From: Pomacea canaliculata
Taxonomy: Eukaryota > Mollusca > Gastropoda > Architaenioglossa > Ampullariidae
DNA: 64,000 nt
Direction: 5' to 3'
NCBI RefSeq assembly: GCF_003073045.1
Contig: NC_037595.1
Location: forward strand, 3,224,001-3,288,000
Below the pieces are notes generated by a model. It had not been told where the DNA came from and made no database searches. It saw only the letters and a list, made by a program, of their open reading frames with translations. The position numbers were made by a program, and so were the translations under genes. This document shows positions 35,910 through 46,409 of the stretch, piece by piece (positions within the stretch are counted from its first letter, which is position 1; each line of letters starts with the position of its first letter).

Positions 35910-38900
35910 CTGACTTGGCTGACACACACATAATGCGCGCCAGCCTTTCGCTTGTTGGTTTTTCGCCCTTCGTTGACACCGAGGGCTTTAGCTTATAACG
36001 ACAGTTACAAAGTTGTTGTCAGGTTGTTGATTGTTTGCGGTAATGGGTCTTCCTCTGTACTTGTTGATTTTGTAACTTAAAGAAAATACCGAATTAGGCG
36101 AAAGAGTAGATTCTGTGAACACATGGCAGTTCGATGTTGAATCAGGGTGAGTAATTCATGGTTAGCAACCGGTAAGACGATAGCAGTTACTCCCCATGCT
36201 GTCTGTGGATGGACACGACAAACACTCGACTGTTCAGTGCCAGAAAGGTTGTTCACAGTTACGATCGTGTGCTGTCAGGGACAGAAATATCAGCGACATC
36301 ACTGACGACTGTTAACTGTCTGCCGAGTGAATGAAGAATGGCGCGTGAGAGCGTTTGGGTTTGTTTTTTTTTTCACAGAGTTAAGCAAACTATGGTGTTT
36401 GAAGAGAGACATGTTTACTAGTAACGGAACTGGAACTTTAAAGATGGAACATTTTACACATAAAAAAATTCAATATAAAATTTGATGGCTGTATAAATTA
36501 AAAAATGAAATAAACTCAAGATAATTTTGGAAATGAAAATCCGGAAACGAGTGGAATCAGTAAAGTATTGTGGAGGGTGAACATTGTTGAGTGGGAGAAT
36601 ACGAGCAGCAGGATTATCTGAGGTTTTATAGCAATAACACAGAGTTAATAAATTCAGCGACCTTTGACCGCAGGGCCGTGTAATGGGTCTAACTTGACAA
36701 ACAAACCCACAAAATATAACATAAAATAAAATTTAGCAATAAAATACACGACAGAGGCATGCGGCAGTAAAACACATGACAGGTTACAGTGAAAGGGAGA
36801 ATCACATTCACCTTTTAACGGGCGGCGCCTGAGGCTACTCAAGGTCTCCATGCTGTAAATTTTTTCTGGCTGGGGAATAAATATTCTTATTTTTATTCTC
36901 GGGTTTCTGGGCTCAAAGAAATTAAGCCTGGCATGCATGTGTTTCCATCTGTCGAGAAGGTTTCTATTTTGGTCCACACCTTCCGGTGCCAGCGGAGCCG
37001 CCTTCCCTCGATCATCCTCCGAAATATATGAGCTGTGAGTGTTATGTACAAAATAATACCAACTGTCATGTGGACCACCTCCTGCTTATCAACAACGGTT
37101 GTACATGCGGATTTTACTTTAAAATCGCAACCAGTAACTACTTATCAAACTACGATCCTTCTTTTGCTAATGGACTGCTATGTCACGTGATCCAACCAGC
37201 TCCAGCCCTCGACTTTTTCATTTTCTTTTGTGTGTGTGTCTGTTAATTCAAAGTCAGTTCAAATCAGAAACGATTCAGAATGTCAGATAACTTGCAAGTT
37301 TCCTTGCCCTTTCTTTTTAAAGAGAGTGCAACTGGGTAGACAGCTGACCCCCATACACACCAGAAGGTAGACACGTGACCAGTGAGGTAGATACGTGTAC
37401 ACGTAGGAGTGCGAACAGATGGAACTTTCAAAGATGTGGATGTCTGTGAGAAAACAGCTACAGACCTACCTACCTCAGACAAGTGCAGGTACCGGCAAGC
37501 GGGTGCCATGTGCCAAAGAGCTCGCACCTGCGCGAGGAGCTCGTGCCGGCTGTCTCGTGCCGTAAATTAATTAACTGGAAGGAGAGTCGGGGGAGAGAGA
37601 GGGGAGATCAGGGATGGATAGAATTCTGTTTGCTGGATGAATGGATGGACAGAGCGTGATCGGTAGAGTGGAACCAGGAGATCGGGTGAACGGCACGCCA
37701 CTAACCGCCATTGCTCTCTTGTCGTCTGCTCCAGCTGTGAGCGATCGTGTCAAGGACATTCGCCTCGTTATCGATCACTTAGCCTCAATCGCGATTGGCT
37801 GAACCGTCGAAAGGTGAAAAGTCAGAGGTCATCTACGGTAGCAGCTGTGCCACGTAGTCGAGGGTTTAGAGATGAGATGGCTGTCGGTAATAATGCCAGC
37901 GCGTGTTGTGATCACGCCACCCATTAAATCACTCCTGTCGTCTATAGCTTAAAAAAAAAAAGAAAAAAGAAAAACCAGAAGGCTGCAGGCAAGGGGAATC
38001 GACGAGCGAGAATGTGACAGGCTGGGCGACATGCAGTCGCAAAAAGTAATAATTTCAAAACTAAAATACAAGTCAAACACTTCAGATGCAACTCGCCGCC
38101 AAAGTGACAGCGGCACGCTCACCGCTATCTCCCGCACATTGCTCGAGGCACGCATCACACCAGCGAGGTGAACCAGGTGCACAGCCATAAACACCCACTG
38201 ACACACGGATGGAACACGCACACACACACGCGCGCGCGAGTGTACAAACTCTCCGCAGTCACGTGCTTGCATAGAACCGAGTGCAGTGAACATAACCACG
38301 CGCCTGCTAAAAATAGACAAATCTATGGAATGTGTTGTATGCATGTTCACATTGATTGGACTGTTCGATGTTTCAGTTTAAATCTTTGTTTCAGAAATAG
38401 AAGTGATCTTCGAATTCAGTTGCAGCCATGACAGTAGCGTCATCTTACTCTCAACCGTAACAAGAAACGTCTGTCCTGACATCATCATCAGCAGCAGCAG
38501 CAGCATCAGATGTGTGTTTAGGTCCGATGCTCATTAACCCGCCAGCTGTTCCGTGCCCGTTGTTGCGAGGCCGGCGGCTAGAATCAAAGCCCACGAGGTT
38601 TGTTTGTTTGTTTTGTCCCTCGCTAGGTGCGTTGAACGAAGGTTATTAAACTACACAATGCACGCGCTACCTGGACTAAGTTGCAGATTAGTCGGGGGGC
38701 CTGGCGAGTTGAGGTTCCACCTACCGATCCCAGCTCCCCATCCCCTCCGGCGCCCTGGCAACTGCGCGGTGAAGGCAGATAAATGGGTGCTAATCGCACC
38801 GGCGCGTGCCCCCGGGGTGCCTTGCGCGTGCTTTTGCCAGTCACCTGGCGCGCGTGCGACCTTTGGCGTGAGCTCTGGCTCCATTATTGTTGGCGGAAGC

Positions 38901-39761
38901 CCTTAGGAGCCGGCCGTAACTAAGCAGCGCTGGAGGCTGGGATTGCAGGAGTGTTCTCTTCCACCCCTACACCCCCCTCCTTCCGTGAGTTTTGGGTAGG
39001 AGGCCGTTGTAACAAAGGTAATGAATACAGCATCTATTTGAAACCAAGGCAACGAGCTTCGAAACCATCGGAAACAAAAGGAGTGATTTCGTGCTGCGTG
39101 AAACAAAGGTTTTATGATCTTGACAGCAATTTATGATCGACTTCAATCATAGTTTAGGGAAATAATTAAAGTTATAAAAATAAACACGTTAGAATGTGAT
39201 TGTTCTTAGTTGAAAAAGCCGATGTACCCGGAATAATACAATGATCAACATTCCTTTTTGACATCATCACTTAACTGACTTGATGGGTAGCGTCAGAGGT
39301 CAGACGGTATTTGGGGGAAGACTTGACCTTTTCCTCCGGTGTGCCGTCAGTTTCACGTGAGCATCCTGCCGATGACAACCGTTATACCGGCCGAGGATGG
39401 CGAGGGCCGACCGCAAGCGCACGCTCGGCGAATCAGAACAAAAGCGAAACGGCGACGTCTGCTCCTGCCTTTGATGTAACTGTGATTGAACTTCCACGCG
39501 ACCCACGTCACGTGCGTGCGAGGTGGGGGTGGAAGTTGCGGGGGAGGATGTTATTGATCGACTGGACTTTCCTGAGAGGGTTGCGGAACCGTATTGTCTG
39601 AAACCAAACCCACCACCAACCACACCCCAATACCACCACCACCACTCCACAACCCTTCCTCTCGTGACAAAGACCTTGTACCCAGATGGCGCTGAAAGGG
39701 TGAGGACCAGCAGCATTCTCCTCATCCATCATGAGCAGACCCTGCGCGTCACTGCACTTAC
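35910..39761. other. Non-coding stretch upstream of the p27-like gene
   Basis: No secure exon. It contains AT-rich sequence (36.4-36.8 kb), a further ATTGG at about 37,793, TCACGTGA at 37,183-37,190 and 39,353-39,360, an A-rich run at about 37,950-37,975, a short (CA)n(CG)n tract at 38,217-38,239 and CpG-rich DNA around 38.6-38.9 and 39.4-39.8 kb. Confidence 0.45.
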
Positions 39762-39838
39762 CGTCCAGCGCCATCTGTTGTCCGCTCGGCCCCAACGTGT
39801 TCAACGGTCGGATGTTGTTTTGTTTTTATTTGCAGTGA
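39762..39838 (-). CDS. Possible second exon of the unidentified 40.1-kb gene
   Basis: Bounded by a plausible acceptor (CCTCTCACCGTGTATCCCAG) and a strong donor (GGACG followed by GTAAGTGCAG). Entering in phase 0, as the exon at 40,100-40,323 leaves, it encodes 25 codons (SLQIKTKQHPTVEHVGAERT and on) and leaves in phase 2. The other two frames contain stops. The implied intron is 261 bp. The plus strand shows an equally good acceptor here (T-rich run then TTTGCAG at 39,835), so the strand is uncertain. Confidence 0.22.
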
Positions 39839-40099
39839 CTGGGATACACGGTGAGAGGCGATCTTACAGCGGTGAGTGAATTAGGGATGGGGGGTGGGCA
39901 ACGGCTCCACGTCTTTGTTCCCCTCACCTGTCCTGACCTCCCTCCCCGCCCTCGGGGGATTAGTGTCACAGTTTCGAGGGCGGGGAGGCGGAGAGGTCCG
40001 CCCACAGGTGCAAGACGGGACACGTTCCATCCCCATACTGCCCCCGTCTGCTATTCCTAACCGCAGTTCGTTCGTCTCTCCATAAGGCACGGCCCTCAC

Positions 40100-40323
40100 C
40101 TCCACTCTGAAGCCGTAGTCTTTGTCCATTCTCCCCCTCTCTCGTTCCCCCTCCTCCCAATCATACGCTTGCCACCTGGCATTGTTTTTACACCGGGGGA
40201 GGAATGTCCCCTCCACTGATTTGTTAGTCAGTGCGTGGTGCAAGTGTCTCAACACCATACGGTCTCTGGCATCTGGCATCAAGGAGGAGCAGCACCATGG
40301 TCCGAGTTTGTCAGTGGACATAC
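40100..40323 (-). CDS. Candidate coding exon, protein unidentified
   Basis: A strong acceptor (CTCTCTCTCACTAACTTCTTAG) precedes 40,323 and a good donor (GTGGAG followed by GTGAGG) follows 40,100. The frame in between has 74 codons from an ATG two bases inside the exon (MSTDKLGPWCCSS...) and ends in phase 0. Composition looks protein-like, with charged and aromatic residues (RHLHHAL, GTFLPRCKNNARW, DKDYGFRVE). The segment CC...RHL..AL....GTFLPRC recalls the first half of a thyroglobulin type-1 repeat, but the diagnostic CWCV is absent, so I do not assign it. It may be an internal exon (phase 1 entry) or a first coding exon. Confidence 0.38.
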
Positions 40324-40509
40324 CTAAGAAGTTAGTGAGAGAGAGTCGCTTCCCAGGTTTTCCTCCGACCTTCTCTTTCTTGAACCTTCTCTCAGCCCCA
40401 AAACTGCCTTCATTGAAAAAAAAAAAAAAGGTTATGAAGACAAGTAAACCTTAATACGTTCAAATTGTGGTTTGAAAATGAAGTTTGGAGAAATTGAGTT
40501 TATTTTTAC

Positions 40510-40790
40510 ACTGGCCACCCGTTTATTGACTTTGTAGAACTCATTCTGCCCTCCAGAAACTTCCAAACATTCGCGCACATTCCTATCCACACTTGCTGCA
40601 GTTGGTTGACCTGTGACATGCTGAGCAGTGAGGTTATAATCAGGTCATAGCCTTGACACACAACTCGAGGAAGGTTTTTATCTACCCTGATAAAATACTT
40701 ATCCTGGGCGGGTAGGGGTGGAGAGAGGAGCAGGGGACTACTACAGACCCTCGCGAGTCTCGAACTACAGGCCATAACCCTCTCCCTTGC
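40510..40790 (-). mobile_element. Possible tRNA-derived SINE or other retroposon
   Basis: The minus strand shows a B-box-like AGTTCGAGACTC near 40,757-40,768 close to the presumed start and a body of about 230 bp ending in AAAATAAACTC near 40,500. The A-box is not clear, and the central block of the 15.6- and 25.5-kb SINEs is missing. A weak call. Confidence 0.28.
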
Positions 40791-42498
40791 TTTCTTTACA
40801 TACTCACCTACTTATCTCCTTGAACATTCTTCTTCTCACCTGATAATCTCCTCTCACTCACTCGGCCACAGCCACACTTCTCATCCACTAATCCTTTCAC
40901 TACCCACCCCATCTCTCTTCTTATTCTCCCCCTATCTCACCTGCCAGTCCACTGACTACTCAATTTGTCTCAACCTACAGTCCGCTCACCACTCACTCCG
41001 TCTCACCTTCCAGTCTGCTCACTACTCACTCCATCTCACTCACTAATGTCCTCACCTCCACACCTCGTGACCACCCGCCTCAGCCCCTACTGGTGCAAAC
41101 ACGAGCTGTCAGCCCCTCATCCTAATCCCTGTTTGTTCACAAAACCTCCCGGACTCTCGAGGGGAGGGCATTAACGGGAGACCTCGAGAGGATCATCAAG
41201 CCCGAGGACTTCATCGTCTTTTCTTTTCCCTTTTTTATTTTGGAGGAGAGAAGGGATCTCTTTCTATTTTTATGTTTTACTTCTCCGGGAGGTCTAATGA
41301 TTACATTTTATTGGGAGGAGGAATGGGAAGGGGAGGGAAAAAGCACTCCTTTGTCATCTTGCATTTTCGTGTTTCTTGCCATCTCACATCAGAGATGGAT
41401 AATACAGACAATGAAAGCCACAAAACTCTGGCGGCCATCGCTGACGATTGAAAGTCAATGAACAGACGATAAAAGCAACAAGCGGCCAATAAACTCGCCC
41501 ATGAATCAGAAGCCGGCGAACACTAAAAACTCGGAAAGTTTGCGCTCGATGGTGGCGGCGACAGAAAGTCGTCCATAGGAAGTCAACTCACAAAATAAAC
41601 ACAATTGTGAACTGTTATAGGGCTACAGCACGTGTGTTGTTAGTTTACTCATTGCTCTTTCTTCTTGTTTATCTTCCACGTGTCAAGTTCAGAACCTCCG
41701 AGGAGGTGCTCATAAATAAATCCTGTTTAAAAATGTCATCCTGTCAACGCGATGTCACGTGCACGCGCCTACTCAGTCACGCGCTCATTTGCGCTTTGTA
41801 TTCTTTTAGTTGTAAACAAAATAACTAAATTTAGCTCAATGCAGGCCCTAAGCACATTTCATATTTTAAAATTTGGTACAGCACTTATATAAAAAAACGA
41901 TAATTGTTTAAAAAATAATTCACATTTTAGCTTGAATTTTTTTGTTCGTCGCAGCATTGTTAAATAAATAACGGTCAACAGTCGTGTAAGTGCTTACTTT
42001 GTGACCTAACAATGAACATTTCATAAACATGGTCTGCACAACGGTCCAGCGACATTAACACATCCCGCCGTCCATCCGTCCGCCCACATGTGTCGTGTTC
42101 CCAGGGCACAATGGGGAACTCAAGGAACAGCCTCTTGTTTTGGGGTCACGATGCGATGGAGAAGACCCCGCGGACATCTGTTTGTTTACTGAAAGAAAAT
42201 CTTCGCCACCAGGGATAAAACAACAAATATCTGCGAGGTCTGAGCACAACTTTATAACTTTGGGAACAAGAGGATCGTCCCCGAGTTTCCGATGTTACCC
42301 ATAGACAACAACATACCCATGCTACATAACTACGGCCCTAGTAAGGTAGAGATGTTTGAACGAGTTATTCAGTAGACACACACACACATATATATATACA
42401 CACACATATATATATATTAAAAAATCTGTAAATCCGAACACCCACGTTCATAAACGTTGAATGACTAGAGGCAACAAAAACACCACCAAAAAAATCGA
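40791..42498. other. Non-coding stretch
   Basis: C/T-rich sequence dominated by CACTCA and CTCAC words (40.80-41.05 kb), then mixed and AT-rich sequence (41.8-42.0 kb). No supported exon. Confidence 0.5.
42375..42418. repeat. Compound (CA)n(TA)n microsatellite
   Basis: Alternating blocks of CA and TA dinucleotides, an imperfect two-fold (CA)n(TA)n arrangement. Confidence 0.92.
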
Positions 42499-42615
42499 TG
42501 TCAGAAGTGGGATTTGAACCCACGCCCACATTCGTGGACCAGAACACTCGCTCACCCTGTAGGTGAAAGGTCAAACCTTTGAATCTGGCGCCTTAGACCA
42601 CTCGGCCATCCTGAC
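42499..42615 (-). tRNA. trnL-CAA: tRNA-Leu (anticodon CAA) with intron
   Basis: Minus strand. The acceptor stem GTCAGGA/TTCTGAC has seven pairs (one G-T) with discriminator A. The A box is TGGCCGAGTGG. The anticodon stem CCAGA/TCTGG holds loop TTCAAA-T. The type II variable arm is TCCAC-GAAT-GTGG, and the T arm is GTGGG-TTCAAAT-CCCAC. A 33-nt intron starting GGTTTGACC lies one base 3' of the anticodon CAA, the canonical position. Without it the tRNA is 84 nt. A T7 run just downstream (plus-strand A7 at 42,488-42,494) is the Pol III terminator. It reads UUG codons. Introns in tRNA-Leu(CAA) are common in animals. Confidence 0.96.
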
Positions 42616-44243
42616 AGCTCGGTCTCCTCTCTTACATAAACTGTATTTGATATTTCATTCCCAGCTGTCTGTCTGCATCATGCCTCATGGGAATATCAAT
42701 ATCTCTCAAGATGTTTATTATTATTTAGGTTTCCTATTTTCTTTTCTCTTTTTACTTTTGCAATTGAGTATTGTCAATTATCCTCGTGGCGTTAAAGTGT
42801 CCGCCATTCGTGAAGATTCTATCTACATATCTACATAGCTGTCAGAATGCTTGTCACAAGTGGGACTGAAAAAAGTTGAAAAAATTCTTAATGCGCATCC
42901 AGAAATTTATCATTCCTCAACAACTCTAATTATCAAATATTCCAATGGATTGTTATTTTGTTTTTAGTTAATCGGAGTAAGCCATGAGAACAACAAGACT
43001 CGGTTAAGTTAGTCAATTGAAGTAAGAACCACTGGTGTCAAGTGGACAAGAAAAGCAGGAGAGAGTGAGAAAAAAAGTGCAGGCCAGTGTTTGTTATCTG
43101 TTATAAATTTACTTTCCTTCCTCTTTTCCCGGAGAGTGTTCTTGTCACCGTGTCCTAAGTTTTTGCTGTGCGCCCACTCCTCTTTATGACAAGACCTGCC
43201 AATTCCACCTCCACCCTGAAGAGGAGACCCGAGATTTTCCTCTCGCTTTCTTTTCGTTTGCACAGGTGATATAGTGCGCAGCAGGCCAGCAATACACCGA
43301 GACAAATAAATCACCATGGCAACGGAGTCCTGACAGGAACCGTCACACCTGGGCTGGCATACCTCAGGTACACACAGGACAGTGCACCTGGGCTGGTATT
43401 CACCAAGCATTCTTACCCAGGGTATTAAACTAAGTTGGGCAAAAAATTGACTGTAGCAAAATTATTTTATCCTGCGATTTGCTCGTCTGTTTGTCAGTCT
43501 GGAAATGATCTGCTTGTTGTGCTAACCTTGCCTGTCAACATCCCGGTGAGTGATGCTGTCTTGTAGTCCCGTCTCTGCCGCACTGGACATCAACATCTTC
43601 TCGGGTGGAGGGCAAGGAGGGACAACTGTGTAAATTATCTCCCCTCGCCATTGTTTGGTGAGTCCAAGGCGGAGAACTGATGGTGTAGTTGGTGGTTGTC
43701 CCTGAGGCTGTTGTGATTAACAGTCGAGGGGCGTCGTTGGGAACTCCTGTCAACGCATCTAGAGACCCGGATGCGAGAGTGCCAGCTCGTTTGCTTACTC
43801 ACACACACTTGCTCCATCCAGTTTATGAACAAACCCACTCATGTCAGTTTGTACAGATGCATACATGCGCTCTCAAGTTAGTTTATTCACACTCACAGTC
43901 TGTCACTCCCAGAGCCACCTTTCGTTTCCATCGTCGGTAACGAATGTGAGGCCGCCATTTGGAGAGAGAAAAAAACGATAATAAAGAAGCCGGTTAAACG
44001 ATAAATTGCCTTAAATTCAACAGGACCACTAAACTTCAACTGGAATATTAATGGAAACACGCGCAACTTAAAAGGTTGTTTGTTTCTCCTAATGCCCCTT
44101 TAATAAAAAGCCCAAACGGGGGTTGATACGGGGGAGGAGGTAGGTGAGGGGTGAAAGGTGGTGGGGAGGGGAAGAAATGGCCTGTGAGTAGCATGTGCAA
44201 AGCAGGCATCTGTAACTTGTCCGCAAGAGAGATGACCCCCATC

Positions 44244-44300
44244 CAGACACGCACACACGCACACACACATACACACGCACCAACACACACACCAACATAC
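44244..44300. repeat. (CA)n-rich imperfect microsatellite
   Basis: CA repeats interrupted by CG, TA and CCAA. Confidence 0.88.
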
Positions 44301-46033
44301 CGCTGCGCTGTCGCGCGCCCCCTTATCTTGATGAGCGACGTTGGCCGCGGACCAGGGAGGAGAAGAGCGCGAGGTGACTACACAAACCCACTACCCGCGC
44401 GCTATTCTCGCGGCAGGAGCATCCTGCGGCACGTGCGGTTCGTCTGCGAGATGCTGGCGGTTGTGCGATTTGTTCTTATCGTGGATAAAGACAACAAAGT
44501 CGCCGCTTGTTTTATTTCGCATATTTCTTATCCCCCCGGCAACAGGGTGTCTCTCCCCTCCCACCCTCCCCGTGCAGCTCCTCCTGTCGGCTGCTGGCAA
44601 TTAGCGAGGCGCATGCGCAGATTGGCTTTAATTGTTTGGTTTTGTTCTGGTCTTTGTTGTAATTCGTGTTATTTATTTATTTGTTGCATTAGTGCATCTG
44701 TGAGGTTTTTCTGTCGATCAGGGTGCATCTGCTGTGCATGTGGTGCTAGGCAGTGGTCGGGTGGGTGTAGCTAGACTGGTCTGTGAGTGCGTGATTGTTT
44801 CTAAACTGGTGTGTGCGTGAGGGAGGTGGTTACATGTGTGTATGTGTGTGTGTTCGCACATGAGTATATGTTTCAGTGTTCTCCCCTACTCCCTCCTTCC
44901 GTCCCTCAGTGTTGAAGTCATCAATGGTAGAAATGATTTCCAGTCAACATACCCTGCCCCTCACCACCCTACTATTTGTCTTTCCTCTCTTCCACATACC
45001 CGTCACCTTTTTAAGAACAGGGTAACAGCTTAATGTTCCTCTATCACCTTGTTTCCATCCTTACTGCCACTCACTCCTGGTCTGAACTTGCTTGAGAAGG
45101 GTCAGAGGTCAAGTCTATCCCAGTCTCCTTTCTTTTAAATGTCTTTTATTGTTTTGAACCAGCAGCTTAAACACCAACTTTGGTGATGGCGTTGTTCCTG
45201 AAAAAAAAAATCCAAATCGTCTGAAACAGGAATGGTAGTTAATACATCGAGAAAAATAAAACAAAGTAGGACGACGGGATGGAAGCAGGGAGAAGGCGAC
45301 GCTGGCAAACCTCTGACATGGCGGAAAGATATAAAGAAAGCCGAACATCGTCTTTTATCACTCGGGTCTCAAATTGCGGGTGCATGGCCGTTACTGCTTT
45401 GGCTGCTGAGTGAGATTAACCCGGTGCTCGAGGCCCACCTTGGTCCCAGCGGAGCGAGGCTTGTGTTTATTTGTCTGCAACACAGTTTTGTCGGAATTGG
45501 TCTTGTGTCTGGCCGGGGGGAGGGGAGGAGAGTGGGAGAGGGGGCAGGAGGGGCACTGCTTGTCTGGAGATGGAAGCCAGAGGCAGAACACATCCCGTAA
45601 ACAATATCAGGGGCACCTTCAGGATGCCCTCCCCTGCACGTCGGATGCTCTCCCCCTGTTGAGGGTTATCGCTGTGACCAGGGGAGGAAGAAGCTATCGG
45701 CTGCCACGGACGATGGAGGAGCGGATGAAGAGGATGGAAAATTGGGGGAAGGAGTGAGAGGAGGGATAGATGCGAAGTGTTTAAAGGGTGGAAGGGTGGT
45801 TGCGAGTGGGGATGACGGGTAAAATCTAAAGATGGGGGTGGGGGGAGAAGTGAAGTGTGATGAGAGAACTTTCACACCTCAGCCTGGATATGCATGAGGT
45901 AGTGTGTATGTGTGCGTGAGAGCTCATGTGTCTGTGTGTCTGCGCGCGAGCACGAGAAGGTGAATATTAGTGTATGTGAGAAAGACAAGAAAGGATTGGA
46001 AGATAAGTGTATATTAAGCAATCGTCTTTTAGG

Positions 46034-46120
46034 GTTTTTGTTTGTTTTGTTTGTTTGGTTAATTTGTTTTTTGTTCTTTGTTTTTGTTTTTTTGTTGTTG
46101 TTGTTGTTGTTGTTGGTTGG
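46034..46120. repeat. T-rich tract ending in (TTG)n
   Basis: TTTG and TTTTG words merge into about seven TTG triplets. Confidence 0.88.
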
Positions 46121-46289
46121 CTTTTTTGGAAGCAACGTCTTGCCGTTCATGCATTCTTCAAAGTCTATTCTATTACAAAGTTTATCTTATTCTGAATATT
46201 GTGGTCGGGTTAAACATTCTCCAATGAGTTTTGTTTGTTGTTAGGTGTTGCTTGGCCGTGTAACACCGAAACCATCCGATGTTGTGTTT

Positions 46290-46409
46290 CTGTCACCTGT
46301 GTGTAAGTGTGTGTGAATGCCTGTAAGTGTGATGCTGTCACCTGTGTGTAAGTGTGTGTGAATGTCTGTAAGTGTGATGCTGTCACCTGTGTGTCAGTGT
46401 GTGTGACTG
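46290..46409. repeat. 45-bp tandem repeat, about 2.7 copies
   Basis: Two full 45-bp units beginning CTGTCACCTGTGTGTAAGTG and a partial third, differing at single positions. TG-rich. Confidence 0.88.

Larger units (their letters stand above)
42616..46289. other. Non-coding stretch
   Basis: No secure gene. Near 43,390-43,425 the sequence CTGGTATTCACCAAGCATTCTTA resembles the ends of short interspersed repeats seen in molluscan DNA, but no full element is delimited. CpG-rich sequence lies at 44.3-44.6 kb, G-rich sequence at 45.5 kb, and simple repeats are listed separately. Confidence 0.45.

Noticed and set aside
39762-39776. ATGGCGCTGGACG before a donor, encoding MALDG as in vertebrate kindlin-2
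   Set aside because: Five residues are far too few, and the phase-matched alternative frame of the same segment is longer and open.
43663-43690. GGAGAACTGAT shared with miR-184
   Set aside because: The seed differs and no hairpin is apparent.
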